A DNA stretch of 64,000 bases, taken from positions 5,604,001-5,668,000 of the forward strand of contig CM054181.1 in the NCBI GenBank assembly GCA_028829895.1, given 5' to 3'. The notes beneath the pieces were generated by a model. It did not search any database, had not been told where the DNA came from, and saw nothing but the letters and a program-made list of their open reading frames with translations. Origin of the DNA: Sinotaia quadrata (taxonomy: Eukaryota > Mollusca > Gastropoda > Architaenioglossa > Viviparidae). Positions 1 to 12,415 of this stretch are shown here, one piece after another. The position numbers and the translations under genes are program-made. Positions within the stretch are counted from its first letter, which is position 1. Each line of letters begins with the position of its first letter.

Positions 1-1160
1 AAATGCACTATATATTTATGATTTTTTGTTATAATTTCTCAAGATAATAAATAATTCATTTGACTTTTCCTGTTTTTAAAGTTCAATGGAAATATAAAAT
101 TCATATGCAAAACCAGTGTTTGTAGTTTCTCTAGTTTAGTAAAAAATCTCATTGTTAAAAGAGTGCAAATCAGAAATTATAACCTGTCCTACCTGTTAGT
201 GTTAATTACTCCTGCTATATAAAAAAATCTTTCTCAAACTTAGATAATTGTAATTTGTTCTGTAAATCAGTGATAGTACATTTTGCATAGAATGGGTATA
301 CTGGCTGAACTGTTATTATTACTAATAAATTAATAGAAACAACTTTTATTTCGATTTACGCTTGACGCAAGTATAGTTTACGTTGAGACTATTGTTAATA
401 TTTATTTTTAAATCTGTGCAAATACTGCTTAACTAACTTACAACTACTGCTAATAACTTATATAGCATTACTGTTTTGTCGATTAGAAACTGATCTTGTG
501 TATTTTTGTTGTTTGTTGCATCAGCTTGCTAATTACTTACTATTTATAATTTTGTAAAATACTTAACGAAGATATGTTTGGAATTTTAGTTTGGCCTTAC
601 TCTTATGGCACTAGTGTTTTAATGTTATTATGAAATTATAGAAATATTGAACATTTGTTTACATGAGCGGACATTTTAGTTTGGCCTTACTCTTATGTAT
701 CTCCTTTATATTGAAATGAGGATACTCTGAGACAAGTGAATAATTTTCATCTGTCTCACATACTTATAGCCTATGTCATGTGATGTTTATGATACCCTCT
801 GACCCAAGGGTCAAGGTATCCTTTCATGCCTCCCCATTCACAAAATGGAAAACAAGCATTGTTAATTCCCTGGACTTCCAAATTTTTATTTGATTACTGA
901 CCAAGGTTTGGCCACTACTGTGTCAAGGCAAGATTTACAAGCTAAAATAATATATTTTACTTGGTTTCCATTTGACCTATACTGTATCTTAGCTGAAAAC
1001 ATCCGGTCTACTTGTGACTTGGATGATTTAGCTAATGTATACGCATCATTTTAACCTTTTATGCCAATACTACTTATGCATCTAGAATCAATTCATTTTA
1101 TTATTTTAATATTTATTGAAATGGAACCAGGTAAAGTTTTATACCTTGGTCTCAGGAGAG
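1..1160. other. Unique AT-rich sequence
   Basis: No gene, RNA or mobile element recognised. A short direct repeat (TTTTAGTTTGGCCTTACTCT at about 585 and 674) is the only structure noted. Confidence 0.4.
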
Positions 1161-1394
1161 ACCAACACACATGCACTCATAATACCAATATCAGAGGATG
1201 TTCACATGCACTCAGAATTCGAGTGTTAGAGACATATACATGCACTAACACATGATTATTAGAGGAAGTATACATTCACTCAGAATACGAGCAATAGAAG
1301 AAGTACACATGCACTCAGAATACGAGGTTTAGAGGACATATACATGCACTAACACACGAGTATTAGAGGGAATACACGTGCACTCAGAATATGT
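1161..1394. repeat. Degenerate minisatellite, unit about 38-43 bp
   Basis: Repeated CATGCACTCAGAATACGAG and TTAGAGG blocks, about six diverged copies. Confidence 0.7.
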
Positions 1395-2038
1395 GTGTCG
1401 GATGAAGAGTGCAAGCATGGAGAAGGAGGTTACTGGGATATATGACTAGTGACAGTTTAATGGAGGGATACTCAGATTTTAAGACATTTGCTTTAAAAAT
1501 AAATACAAGAAAACTCCTGTACTAAAAGATGAACAAATTGGCACACAAATTTTAAAAAAGGACAAGCAAAGATCTTTTGTTTGGTGGAGCAATAACCTCC
1601 ATGCTTTTATAGAATGAATTTAAGCATTCACACGTGACACAGCTTATCTTCCCATAGAAAGGTCGTTAAACCATATATCTAACGACATGTGTCAAGAGAG
1701 AGGAATGTGGATGTTGGATCACCTGCAGATAATTGAGATTTGAAATTATATCATGTAGCAAAGAGAGCGGCAGGCCAGAAGTTGGATCACGTGGTGTTAT
1801 GCAGAATAAGTTGGGTCACGTTGTGTTGATTGGAGTGTCACATATTAAGTCACGTGATGCTGAGAGTGGAATCAAAAGGTTTGGTCGTGTGATATGACAG
1901 TTGCCCGTCACGCATCTGCACTGAGTCCTAGTATCTTTGGCGTGAATTTAAACTGGCTCTCAATCCAAAGGAGAAGGACCGCTAACACTTCGACAAAGGA
2001 GACAGTTCTTCAAGGTTGTCTGTCTCACCTTCTCATTT

Positions 2039-2040
<2 letters not shown>

Positions 2041-2073
<33 letters not shown>
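2041..2073. repeat. (TG)n microsatellite
   Basis: Uninterrupted TG dinucleotides. Confidence 0.95.
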
Positions 2074-2074
<1 letters not shown>

Positions 2075-2101
2075 GTATCGCGGCCTATATTCTGTGGCAC
2101 A

Positions 2102-2225
2102 TTAACACTGGATTCGGTTCACTTTGCCTATCAATATCATATTTCTTTAGCAAGAGAAACAATTTAACACTGGATTCGGTTCACTTTGCCTATCAATATC
2201 ATATTTCTTTAGCAAGAGAAACAAC
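2102..2225. repeat. 62-bp tandem duplication
   Basis: Two near-identical copies starting TTAACACTGGATTCGG. Confidence 0.9.
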
Positions 2226-2330
2226 TCCCCTAGAACGCTCCCGTCAAACATAAATCGGGATTTTGGAGGTGACATTGCTAAGTTCTTCAACTTTTCTTAC
2301 AGCAGTGCATTTTCCTGTACTGTCCTTTAA

Positions 2331-2368
2331 TCTATATATCTATCTATATATCTATCTATCTATCTATG
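2331..2368. repeat. (TCTA)n microsatellite
   Basis: Interrupted TCTA/TATC run. Confidence 0.85.
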
Positions 2369-2681
2369 ACCTTCCGTATATCCTCTGGCTGTTAGTTTAC
2401 ATATTTATTTCAGTGAACTGTTAATTTCTTGTTTTATTACTTTCTGTTAAATCAAATAATACTGAAAACAGGATTTAAACCTGATCTGGTCAGTCACTCA
2501 TGTTGCATTCGTTTAGTAATTTAATACATTTTAATTTGTTTCATTTACTTATTTGTTAAGTTAACTTATTTTTCAAATTTTTGTAGATTAATTTGAAATG
2601 TAATGTTTTTACACACAATGAGTTGAACACAAAATTTCTTCTAATATCTGTATTTCCCCCCATTCTGCTTCGCCATTTTAT

Positions 2682-2687
2682 CACACA

Positions 2688-2780
<93 letters not shown>
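2682..2780. repeat. (CA)n microsatellite, about 100 bp
   Basis: CA run with one T interruption near 2694. Simple-sequence frames on both strands are not genes. Confidence 0.97.
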
Positions 2781-2782
<2 letters not shown>

Positions 2783-2795
2783 CTCTGCTTTTCAG

Positions 2796-3062
2796 TCCTT
2801 AATGGCGTTACTTGTTTGATGAAAATTCCTTTTCATTTCGTAATGTCCTAGTGTATTGACTTAAATCCCTGTTCTCTCCTTAATGGACTTCCTTCCTTAT
2901 TGACTTAATCCCAGATCAGTCTTTAATGGCTTCTTTGTTTATTGACTTAATCCCTGTTCAGTTATAATGGACCTACTTGTTTATTGACTTAATCCCCGAT
3001 CAGCCTTTAATGGGCTTCCTTGTTTGTTGACTTATTGATTCATTTCCTTTTCAGTCCTGAAT
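2796..3062. repeat. Degenerate repeat, unit about 60 bp
   Basis: Recurring TTAATGG, TTGTTTATTGACTTAATCCC and GTTCAGT blocks, four to five diverged copies. Confidence 0.6.
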
Positions 3063-3218
3063 GAACTGGTTGATTAATCAAATTTCAGCCATAACAACCT
3101 TTTCAATTCTCATTAACTCTTACTTGTTTATTAATTCAGTTCTTCTTCATTCATTTAACGACCTCCTTTGAATATGAACAGTTTAAGTGTTCTTTTTTTA
3201 ACCCTTCTCCTACTGTAG

Positions 3219-3286
3219 CTGAAGATACACTTTGCCACACCACCATTACTATTCACACTGATAATGTGGTGAATGTAACGGCCAAG
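3219..3286 (+). other. Candidate 5' exon (non-coding leader of the sulfotransferase gene?)
   Basis: A pyrimidine-rich acceptor (TTTTTTTAACCC..CTACTGTAG) precedes 68 bases ending in a perfect donor (CAAG|GTAAGAG). If spliced to 6507, the frame leading to the 6514 ATG contains TGA and TAA within this exon, so ATG 6514 would be the first usable start and this exon would be 5' UTR with two tiny upstream ORFs. In another frame all 22 codons are open, so a coding exon of a different gene cannot be ruled out. The call rests on splice signals only. Confidence 0.3.
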
Positions 3287-3426
3287 GTAAGAGACCATCT
3301 CTTTAACTTCACGAAGATATTGGTACATACACTGAACCTATAGAGGATCCAGAGTCAAATATACGTGAAATGCAAAGCAGCTGCAGAAGCCACTGCCCTC
3401 TCCTGCTTATCTCCATTGTAGGCACG

Positions 3427-3553
3427 AACGTCAAATTTTAAATACAGACAAGTGATCTTTGCAAACAATAAAGAAATGACAAAGTTACAAACGTCACATT
3501 TTAAATACAGACAAGTGATCTTTGCAAACAATAAAGAAATGACAAAGTTACAA
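3427..3553. repeat. 63-bp tandem duplication
   Basis: Two copies starting AACGTCA and sharing TTTTAAATACAGACAAGTG. Confidence 0.9.
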
Positions 3554-4308
3554 AAACCAACAAACAATACTCACAAAATGACACGAGTGTTTTGTAAATG
3601 CAAATTTAAACCAGTCACATGTTTATTATTTTTTTTATTAAGTCAGTCTGCTCTCATAATAAGACTGTCCCTGCTGTTATCATAATAATTTTTTAAATTT
3701 GTGTTTCCGGCTCTCGACCAAGCTCATTGGTGGTGGTAGTAGTTTGGGGAGTAGTGCCTTATTTATGTATGGTGAACCAGTTATCTAGTGAGTCGCCGGA
3801 CTTCCTTTTACAGAAAGTTTATAGGCGCCACATTTGTATCTTGCCGGTTTTGCTCAGTCATAGAAATATAGTTTTAACATGCAAGCAAATCCATAGGCAC
3901 CATTGTATTATTGTGCAAGAAAGTGGACATTGTCAAAAGTACAGCTAATCACGCTAGGATAGTTCAACCGTGCTAATATTTTACCATGCACATAAGGTGC
4001 TGTCATGCGAGTCGAATTCCACAAAAAAATGCATACTTTTATTGCATGAGTGAACACCCGTTTCCGCTTTATTTCAGTTTTAGTAGTGTTTTGCTAAATT
4101 TACATTTATTTGATCAAGTGCACGTACTGCTGAATTCATTGCATAAAGTTTCGTTTGTGTAATGAGCGGGGTTAATAGACTAAGGGGTTAATAGACTAAG
4201 AACTTAAACCTGTGTTGAGAAATCTTAGTCAAGCCTATGTTTCTTTAATGAACAATAAATTATCCACACTGATTGCTAAGGACCCAAAGTACCTATGTTA
4301 ATTTATGC
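3554..4308. other. Unique sequence, no feature seen
   Basis: No coding or RNA signal recognised; only a 16-bp doublet (GGGGTTAATAGACTAA) at about 4170-4200. Confidence 0.4.
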
Positions 4309-4446
4309 GCTATTAGCTACACCATTGTCCCCTACTGCTTTGTCCTTCATACGTTTCTCTCATCTTTTACTAGCTATGAGCTACACCATTGCCCCCTACT
4401 ACTTTGTCCTTCACACGTTTCTCTCATCTTTTGCTAGCTATGAGCT
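4309..4446. repeat. 64-bp tandem duplication
   Basis: Two copies sharing AGCTACACCATTG and CACGTTTCTCTCATC-like blocks. Confidence 0.85.
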
Positions 4447-5400
4447 ATCGCGGACTGCATAAATAAACATTCATCCCCACCTGCTGACCATTGTCCATAG
4501 AAGTTAGAAATGTACAACAGCATAAGACTTTATTTAAACAAAATAAAGTAACAAATTGAAATGGAACATTCCTCTTTATAGAAATATATAATACACGACT
4601 AAAATAACTCTGTTAATTAAATACTTAATAATCTAAATCAGTTCAGTCAATTTATTACACTTGGCACATACCATTAAAGAAGAAAAAAAAGAATGCATTG
4701 TTTTTCACAGTTCGTTATATATTTTCCCAGTTCCTAACAGTTTTTTGTCTAAACTTGTTACTTTTAAACAAAAATGTGACGAAAGAAATCAATACAAATG
4801 GAGTAAAGAAATAAAAGGAAAGACAAATTCATGAGACGGTGCATAAATTGGAAGGAATTTACCTGTTTGTTTTCGCTGTCTATCAATTGTCCAAGCAGGT
4901 ACCAATGCTCAAAGGTGAAGGGATGTGGCGTCTTCACCTGTGCTGACTGCAGCAATCATGTAATCTTGTCTATGCAGACACTTCTTGATGTGGACAATTG
5001 CAGTATGATGCACGTTTAGTCTTCTGAAAGCCAGTATCATCGAGTAGAGTTGTAGAGGAATGAAGAAGAAAAGATGAAGCGAAGAAGAAAGAGAAGGACT
5101 TTTACGCATTGTTGACAAAATAGCACGACACGATGTGTATATTCATATAGATGTTCCTTCCATAGATACAGTATAGGTCAAAGTTCCATCCTTAAAAGTG
5201 GCTTTGGATACTAATATAATATACATTTTCATAATTATACCTTAGAAACATAACTAATTATTCTAGATGTGAATTTTATTCCCACGTATAACTTATACAA
5301 ACATGCTCTCTGGATCCCAAACTGCTGGATTGCCAATGAACCTTACACAGAGCAACGTGGCAAGTGACGTCCAGTCACGTACTCTGTATATAATTATAAG
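4447..5400. other. Unique sequence, no feature seen
   Basis: AT-rich; short overlapping open frames near 4830-5118 show no recognisable domain or splice pattern. Confidence 0.35.
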
Positions 5401-5831
5401 TAAATGGATGGGATCGTGACTACTTAATTGAAAGGCCATTTGTAAAAGGTCGTGACTGCTTAATTGAAAGGCCATGTGTAAAGGGTCGTGACTGCTTAAT
5501 TGAAAGGCCATGTGTAAAGAGTCGTGACTGCTCAGTTTAAAGTTCATGTGTAAAGGGTCTTGACTGCTTAATTGAAAGGCCATGTGTAAAGGGTCGTGAC
5601 TACTTAATCTAAAGTTCATGTGTAAAGGGTCATGATTGCTTAATTTAAAGTTCATGTGTAAAGGGTCGTGACTGCTTAATTGAAAGGGCATGTGTAAAGA
5701 GTCGTGACTGCTTAATTGAAAGGCCATGTGTAAAGGGTCGTGACTGCTTAATTGAAAGGCCATGTGTAAAGAGTCGTGACTGCTTAATTGAAAGGCCATG
5801 TGTAAAGGGTCGTGACTGCTATATTAAAGAC
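5401..5831. repeat. 36-bp minisatellite, about 12 copies
   Basis: Unit contains GTCGTGACTGCTTAATTGAA. The unit is divisible by three, so the minus strand reads as a 12-residue peptide repeat (MAFQLSSHDPLH); this is an artefact. Confidence 0.95.
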
Positions 5832-6336
5832 TATTTGTACAGAGTCGCGTACATCATGGTCCTGAGGAATGTTACTATTGTTTAAGCCAGAGGTATGAAG
5901 GTAGAGCCATAGTTTGCTAGTGTGCTTTGTCTTATGGCACTCAAACTTTACGCGTTCTGCTGTAGGGATTCAGTGACAGTCAAAGACCTGCAGTTGAAAT
6001 CGATTCAATTATACGTGCTGTCATCTCTAGAAAACAAAAGGATGTGCCTTAGTAATGCTAAGAGCACTCAACGAATTCAATCATCTGCTTCTTTCCATCA
6101 GCACACACACATACACGTACACACGCACGCACATGTGTTCAAATGAGTTAGATGAGCTGCACCGTCAGTTATTAACCCAGACACTCCTGACCTTCACATC
6201 TTTCGTACCGTAAAAACGTAGCATACGATTGAAAAAAATAATTATGGTAATTTAGTCATTCGTGATCACATTGTCACAGTTTGCTTATTCCTTTGTATTT
6301 TTTCTACGCGCAAGATAATTCATATTTAAGAAGCTG

Positions 6337-6485
6337 TTATGGGTGTGCATTAACCGTTAGGGTGGGTCAGCTCAAATATTGCACACTTTTATGGGTGTGC
6401 ATTAACCGTTAGGGTGGGTCAGCTCAAACATTGCACACTTTTATAGGTGTGTATTAGCTGTTAGATGGGTCAGCTCAAACTTTAT
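6337..6485. repeat. 52-bp array just upstream of the exon 6507 acceptor
   Basis: Three copies (last one decayed) of ATGGGTGTGCATTAACC plus GGTCAGCTCAAA blocks, ending about 20 bp before the splice acceptor. Confidence 0.85.
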
Positions 6486-6506
6486 ATACTTTTTTTTTTG
6501 TTTCAG

Positions 6507-6592
6507 GAAACTAATGCAAGTGTACTGGTTCAAGTGTGTAGCTGTTGTTGTCACGTGTCTGGTTGTGTTCCACATCAGTAGCTTCGTTCAAG
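6507..6592 (+). CDS. Carbohydrate sulfotransferase, exon with start codon and signal anchor
   Basis: A strong acceptor (T-rich tract ending TTTCAG at 6501-6506) opens this exon and a consensus donor (CAAG|GTAAGA) closes it after 6592. The ATG is at 6514-6516. It starts a 26-codon segment with K7 and then an uncharged stretch, residues 8-25 (CVAVVVTCLVVFHISSFV), which is the cytoplasmic tip and membrane anchor expected of a type II Golgi sulfotransferase. The exon ends in phase 1 (one leftover G). This matches the large exon at 22721, where G+AA gives Glu27 and the frame stays open into the catalytic domain. No signal-peptidase site is needed for a type II enzyme. The pairing is inferred from phase, strand and topology; a transcript has not been seen. 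A repeat array (6337-6485) ends about 20 bp before the acceptor. Confidence 0.78.
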
Positions 6593-7007
6593 GTAAGAAA
6601 CATGCCTACCTGCAAGCCATAAGGAAACTTTAAAAAAATTATTTTGTCTGGAAAAGGCCGTTATGCTGCTGTGGATTACTAAGCCAAGTGTTCTTGTGGT
6701 GAACATTCAACTCACTCTTGCAGTGTGTTCAAGTCAGTTCTACACCAGTCTGGTTTTGATGGTTTTGTAATATAGCTTAACCCTGCTTACCCCATAGTTC
6801 CCCTCCATCATCTAGTGCCAAATCATCTCTCGCGTTGAAGTCCGAGTTTGGAGGAAAGGGGTGTTCACCCCAGAGTTGTCGAACCCTGGCTTGACAACGC
6901 CATTTCTCAGTTATTGTCATTCATCCCTCTCAGGTCTCCAAGGCGGGCCTCCTCAGTTAGAAGGGGTTAACCCTGGGATTGTAGGGGAAGGGGGAAATCA
7001 CATGGAA

Positions 7008-7087
7008 AATGTCACAGGAAAAAAGTCACAAGAAAAATGTCACAGGAAATAAAGTCACAAGAAAAATGTCACAGGAAATAAAGTCAC
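7008..7087. repeat. About 29-bp repeat
   Basis: Alternating GTCACAAGAAAAAT and GTCACAGGAAATAAA. Confidence 0.85.
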
Positions 7088-7157
7088 CATATATGTATAA
7101 GTATAAAGTCGAAAGTGTCAGTGTGTGTGTGTTATGCTATTTATTAATTGTATGTGA

Positions 7158-7448
7158 AGCAGGAAATAGCAAGGAGATTAACTTCTCGCTCAGGATGTGC
7201 GTGGTTCAAATCTCTTTCGGGGTGAAAAACGCTACAAGTAAATAAATGCATGCATGACGCGTGTTTATATTTGGTGTGCGCGTGTTTATATTTGGTATAA
7301 TGTATTTTATATACCGTAAAAATGCATTCTATTTCATACATTTAGATCTGTTTTAATTAATTTTAATTGTAAGTCTATATGCATGTTTAACAGTAAATGG
7401 AAGTAAGCGACGAATCATTAAGATCGTGGTTCGATTCTCGCTCGTGTG

Positions 7449-7479
<31 letters not shown>

Positions 7480-7735
7480 TATTTATATAACGTAAACATA
7501 TTATAATTCACACATTTAATTATATGATTTATTCATACTTAGTTATGTTGCTATGCATGAAGTCTATAAAAACGTTTATTATAGATTGAATAACAGTAAA
7601 TGGAAGTAAGCGATTGTGCAGAGATTAACTTCTCGCTATAGAGGATCGTGGTGTGATTCTTGTTCGAAGTATCGAAGTAAAAGATGTTTTTATTTTGTTT
7701 GTGTGTGTGTGTGTGTGTGTGATTGTGATTTAAAA
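7158..7735 (+). mobile_element. Cluster of tRNA-derived SINE-like fragments
   Basis: Three related pieces (about 7158-7225, 7387-7445 and 7595-7680) share GAGATTAACTTCTCGCT or GTAAGCGA blocks and pol III B-box-like cores (GTGGTTCAAATCT, GTGGTTCGATTCT, and a decayed GTGGTGTGATTCT). Each lies beside a (GT)n run. This suggests old tRNA-type SINE copies; boundaries are uncertain. Confidence 0.4.
7440..7480. repeat. (GT)n microsatellite
   Basis: GT run directly after a SINE-like piece; a second run lies at about 7700-7722. Confidence 0.9.
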
Positions 7736-7992
7736 AGAATCTGCCTCTGATCTCTCCGACACAGCTCACATAGTAAATAAGATTTACTAAACCATAGCTA
7801 CGAGTGACCCAATACTACGAGTATAATTCAAAGGAACGCCACCAAAGAACTATGTTAAAAATAATTTTGAATCAAAGGAAAGCAAGGCGCATTGCATTGT
7901 GGTACTAGTTTTGTGATAACACTATTTAGACAAAGCATCAATGAGATCAATGCAGTCAATTACAATAGCTGTTGCAGGCAGCAGCACTGTAA

Positions 7993-8218
7993 TCTCTACG
8001 TTTATGTCAACCAAGACTGGAAGACTAGTTATTAGAATGATTAGAGTTCTCTACGTTTATGTCAACCAAGACTGGAAGACTAGTTATTAGAATGATTAGA
8101 GTTCTCTACGTTTATGTCAACCAAGATTGGAAGACTAGTTATTAGAATGATTAGAGTTCTCTACGTTTATGTCAACCAAGACTGGAAGACTAGTTATTAG
8201 AATGATTAGAGTTCTCTA
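7993..8218. repeat. 55-bp minisatellite, 4 copies
   Basis: Near-identical units starting CTCTACGTTTATGTCAACC. Confidence 0.95.
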
Positions 8219-8300
8219 AGCTTTTGCCCACGTAGTACGGAACATTAGGTCTCATGACGAGGGATTTCAGCAGGACAAGATTATGTGCTACGTGTCTCGT

Positions 8301-8401
8301 TTATTGGGACTTGTAGGACCTCCTGACGTGTTAAGTTACACTTAGGCCATTATTGGGACTTGTGAGCTCCTGATGTGTTAAGTTACACTTAGGCCATTAT
8401 T
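8301..8401. repeat. About 50-bp tandem duplication
   Basis: Two copies of TTATTGGGACTTGT with GTGTTAAGTTACACTTAGGC. Confidence 0.85.
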
Positions 8402-8997
8402 ATTCTCCGTCTTATGAGTCGACGATAAGAGCAAGGGCCCATAAACCATGTCTTTACTGATGACTGTTAATCCTTTGTTTTGTCATAATTTTCTGAAAAT
8501 GCTACTTTTACGTCACAAAATAAATACAGATATATTTCACTGTGAATTGACTTGTTGGAATTATTTCTCCGGAATTATTTTAAGCTTACGCATTAAAAAT
8601 TATTTTAATATAATAAAAATCCTCTACAGAGTAGCCCACAGAGTGCCTCGGTGTATTTTGAGGGAAGAAAACTAATCATATTTCAATTCTCCGTGATTGG
8701 TGGGGTCATCCAACACTTCGGGGATAGGGCCTATCAAATTTCACGCTGACTCCGCAAGTTTTTGTTAAAAATAGAACGCTAAGTTGAGTTCGAAGTAAAG
8801 CTGTTAAAGTGGACTACTAACGCCCTCTTACGGGGTCCTAAGCTAGTAGGGGGTTGATTGTCTGAGCTATTTATGGTTACCTCCCCTGACTCTAGCACAG
8901 CGGGACCCTAGGCGAAAGTATGAGCGTAGTTCTCTAAAATAATCTGAGTCGTTAATCATTTTTACAATAGTTATCTCCCCTTCCTTGTCTGTTGTAG

Positions 8998-9105
8998 GTT
9001 CTGACAGGTGTGTAGGCCAGAGAGTCACCAACGAACACATCCCTGTTACCACACGACCCCAGATTCCCCGTCTCCGCCATCAGTTCCAGCTAGGCAGACA
9101 TGACT
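8998..9105 (+). other. Candidate terminal exon inside the sulfotransferase intron
   Basis: A good acceptor (CTCCCCTTCCTTGTCTGTTGTAG, 8975-8997) is followed by 35 open codons (SDRCVGQRVTNEHIPV, then TTRPQIPRLRHQFQ, ending LGRHD) and TGA. The segment is GC-rich against its surroundings. Its phase fits the donor at 6592, so it could give a short alternative product with only the signal anchor. No nearby AATAAA is seen and the open stretch is short enough to be chance. Confidence 0.2.
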
Positions 9106-9427
9106 GACGGGCGTGGCGCACCCTGCAGTGTATATTATACAAACGCATTTATAAATATTTGTATATTTACCTTACCATAGTGTCATATATACCACATCAT
9201 AATTTTTCGCGCACTACTGAAGATAATTTTACTCTTTACTATTTGTGCTTTCATATGTAACGATTAAAACCAGCAGTAATATTTTTAAAATAGCATTTTG
9301 TTATCTCAAGTCGGCACATGCTCATCTCGAACTAACTAACTGAACATTTGAGTTGTTTCCTCTGGCTTAGCTGATTAATTATCTAATAAGGACACCTTAA
9401 TGTTTCAGAACGCTATCAGCTTAAAGT

Positions 9428-9890
9428 TTACGGTTTTGTTAACCTTTGTTTTCTGCTTTGTTAACCCTTGTTTACCGCTTTGTTAATTCTTGTTTTTCTC
9501 TTTGTTAATTCTTGCTTACCGCTTTGTTAACCTTTGTTTACCGCTTTATTTATTTTTGTTTAACTATTTGTTAATTCTTGCTTACCCTTTGTTAACTCTT
9601 CTTTACTGTTTTGTTAATTCTTGCTTATCTCTTTGGTAACCCTTGTTTACTGCTTTGTCAATTCTTGCTTACCTCTTTGTTAATTCTATCTTACCGCTTT
9701 GTTAACAACCCTTGTTAGCCGCTTTGTTAATTCTTGCTTACCGCTTTGTTAACCCTTGTTTACCTCTTTGTTAATTCTTGCTTACTGTTTTGTTAAACCT
9801 TGTTTACTGCTTTGTTAATTCTTGCGTACCGCTTTGATAAGCCATTTACCGCTTTGTTAATTCTTGCATACCGCTTTGTTAACATTTTAC
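9428..9890. repeat. About 22-bp degenerate array
   Basis: About twenty copies of CCGCTTTGTTAATTCTTGCT and variants. Confidence 0.9.
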
Positions 9891-10080
9891 AGCTGCTTGA
9901 TTACCAGCTGACTTGGTATCTAATTGATCTCAGGACCAAGCACTAAACTTTTCTTGTTTACTTCTAATGTTTTCTCAATACATGTACTTTCAATACCGAG
10001 CAATCAACCTTTGACCCTTTTCCTAATCCTCTCACAATACTTTGTCTACACTTGCAGACCTCTCACAATGTCTCATTTCT

Positions 10081-10161
10081 CCTCAACACCTTGCACTAAG
10101 TATTGACCTCAACACCTTGCACTGAGTATTGACCTCAACACCTTGCACTGAGTATTGACCT
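10081..10161. repeat. 26-bp repeat, 3 copies
   Basis: Units of CCTCAACACCTTGCACTGAG. Confidence 0.95.
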
Positions 10162-11213
10162 CGGACTGTTCAGAACGCAGGTGATCGATAAGTTTGATTG
10201 CTGTAGCCAGTTTTTTTCCCCGCCAGTTGATGCTCTCTCTTTGTTCTAGTTTTGAGAATGCATTCGATCTTGTGGCAATAAACGTTTTGTTTTCCAAACT
10301 GCTTTACATCCATACCGGGGACGCCTATAGTATTTGTGCGTCATCCTTGTCAAAAGGCCCGATACTCTGCGTGAAAGGTTTCTTGTGCTTAAAAGCGATG
10401 TCGCCATGAAAAGAATATGTAGTGTAGCTGGCATTCTAAAAAGAGTCACTCGTGTATGATAAGTATTGCCTATTTACTTTGTCTTTTAAACAATCCTGTT
10501 CGTTAATCTGTCCTGAATCCAAAGTATCTGTGTATATATTTTTGGTTGCTATTCCAGCATTCCTAATGATCCAGTTTGAGGTAAAGCAACACACATTTCT
10601 TTGAAGTCCGTGAGAGGCATGCCATTTTATTAATGAAAATGATGATTATTATTATTTAATCTTTCATATAATTACAAGAGATGAGAACCTTAATTTATTT
10701 TTATTAAAATCCTCCAACAGACAGCACTTGTCTCTCACATGGTGGATATTTTGGCACTGTAAACGTTTTCTCTGTTCCACATTTACAGTCACATAATGTT
10801 TCCATGAGTGGAAAACTTCTTACTAAAGGAGAAGACAAATCTAACTTTTAATCTATATTTAGCAAACCCCCATCCACCCACTTTCTTCTCTAACATAAAA
10901 TTATCAATATACGTAAGAAGGCCAATAAATTTCATAATAAATTTATTAAATGAACAATCAAATATACATATGCCAATTACAATAAAATAGATTTTTACTT
11001 GACATCAATGTTCCACGAACTCACTTTTGGATAATTTTATGTCTACACAGTCTCTCTCTCTATATATTATATATATAAAATTTATAATTTATAATTACAA
11101 GTCAACAATAGAATCAATACAAATTACAGGAGTTATTAGAGGTAGATTATTATAATCATTTTTACATAACCTGGATTAAGCACTTTGACAGTCTTTCACT
11201 TGCTTTTGCAACA

Positions 11214-11405
11214 GTGTCACAATGTCTGGTAACACGTGTCTCCTTCCATATGCATGGAAACCACTGACACACTGTATAGTCTCCAGCGAACTTCAACGCT
11301 CTCCTCACTGTGTCACAATGTCTGGTAACACGTGTCTCCTTCCACATGCATGGAAACCACTGACACACTGTATAGTCTCCAGCGAACTTCAACGCTCTCC
11401 TCACT
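11214..11405. repeat. 96-bp tandem duplication
   Basis: Two almost identical copies starting GTGTCACAATGTCTGG. The length is divisible by three, which creates duplicated spurious peptides on both strands. Confidence 0.93.
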
Positions 11406-11768
11406 GTATCAGTTCCATAAAGCAGAACACAAAGATTACAGTAATTCTAGTAACTTCAGTGTATCAGAATTCTCCTGGTGTATCCAGCATTTACATCAAA
11501 GTGTATAATGTGCTCCTTATGCTTACACACCGCAATAGATGTTCCCTCCCCTTCCTGGCCATTCAAGTTTCTAACCTGTGAACACGTGAAGGGTAACTGG
11601 GAACCTGAAACTTGGAACTCAAACTCAAACTCAAAGCTTGAAACCCAAAGTCAAAAGGCCACTTGTTCACTGCAAAATACAAATAAGGAGCAAACCTAAG
11701 TTTCCCGTTTATCACAGTATAACTCCATTCTTTCTTACACCCCATTCTCAACTTAAATCTCCGGCAAC

Positions 11769-11935
11769 AGGCGTCAAGTTTAATCTATCACAAGACCAAT
11801 CACTGTGTTCTTGATCAAATAGACTAAATTATGGTCCTCGTCTACTGGAAACATAAGGGCATCAAGTTTAGTCTATCACAAGACAAATCACTGTGTTCTT
11901 GATCACATAGACTAAATCCTCGTCTACCCAGTTCG
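11769..11935. repeat. About 98-bp tandem duplication
   Basis: Two diverged copies around GTCAAGTTTAATCTATCAC. A further older duplication may cover 12010-12220. Confidence 0.75.
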
Positions 11936-12339
11936 TTGCACTCTGCTTCAGATAACTTTGCTTTATGGGATAATAAACATAAAGGACAATTATCTGGCTT
12001 CAAAAAATAACGTTTCTAACGGGTCCCACTGTTAGAAATGAGATCAGTGTAAGGCCATTGTGACGATCTGGATTGCAAACGCGGCCTTCTCTTGATCTTT
12101 CTTAACCATTTATATGCTGATAAAGGCCACAATCAATGTAGAATTGAAGTCAGCATAGGACCTTTGGGATGATCTGGACTAAACACACGTGCTGCTCTTG
12201 ATCTTCAATTTATTTTTTTCTATGCTGGTCAAGCAAGAAAAAAAATCACCATCAAACCCACCCATACTAATAACCAGGAATGGTTGACAGAGATTATTTC
12301 TCAATCAGTTGTTTGCAATCTACTTGATATGCATGCAAG

Positions 12340-12415
12340 TCTCATGTCGTCTGTGTTGTCTCATGTCGTCTGTGTTGTCTCATGTCGTCTGTGTTGTCTC
12401 ATGTCGTCTGTGTTA
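12340..12415. repeat. 19-bp repeat, 4 copies
   Basis: Units of TCTCATGTCGTCTGTGTTG. Confidence 0.95.

Noticed and set aside
5293..5799. 168-codon minus-strand frame with a 12-residue repeat
   Set aside because: It is the translation of a 36-bp minisatellite, as shown by equal unit divergence at all codon positions.
6350..6420. Telomere-like GTTAGGG motifs
   Set aside because: The hexamer occurs only once per 52-bp unit, without tandem TTAGGG.
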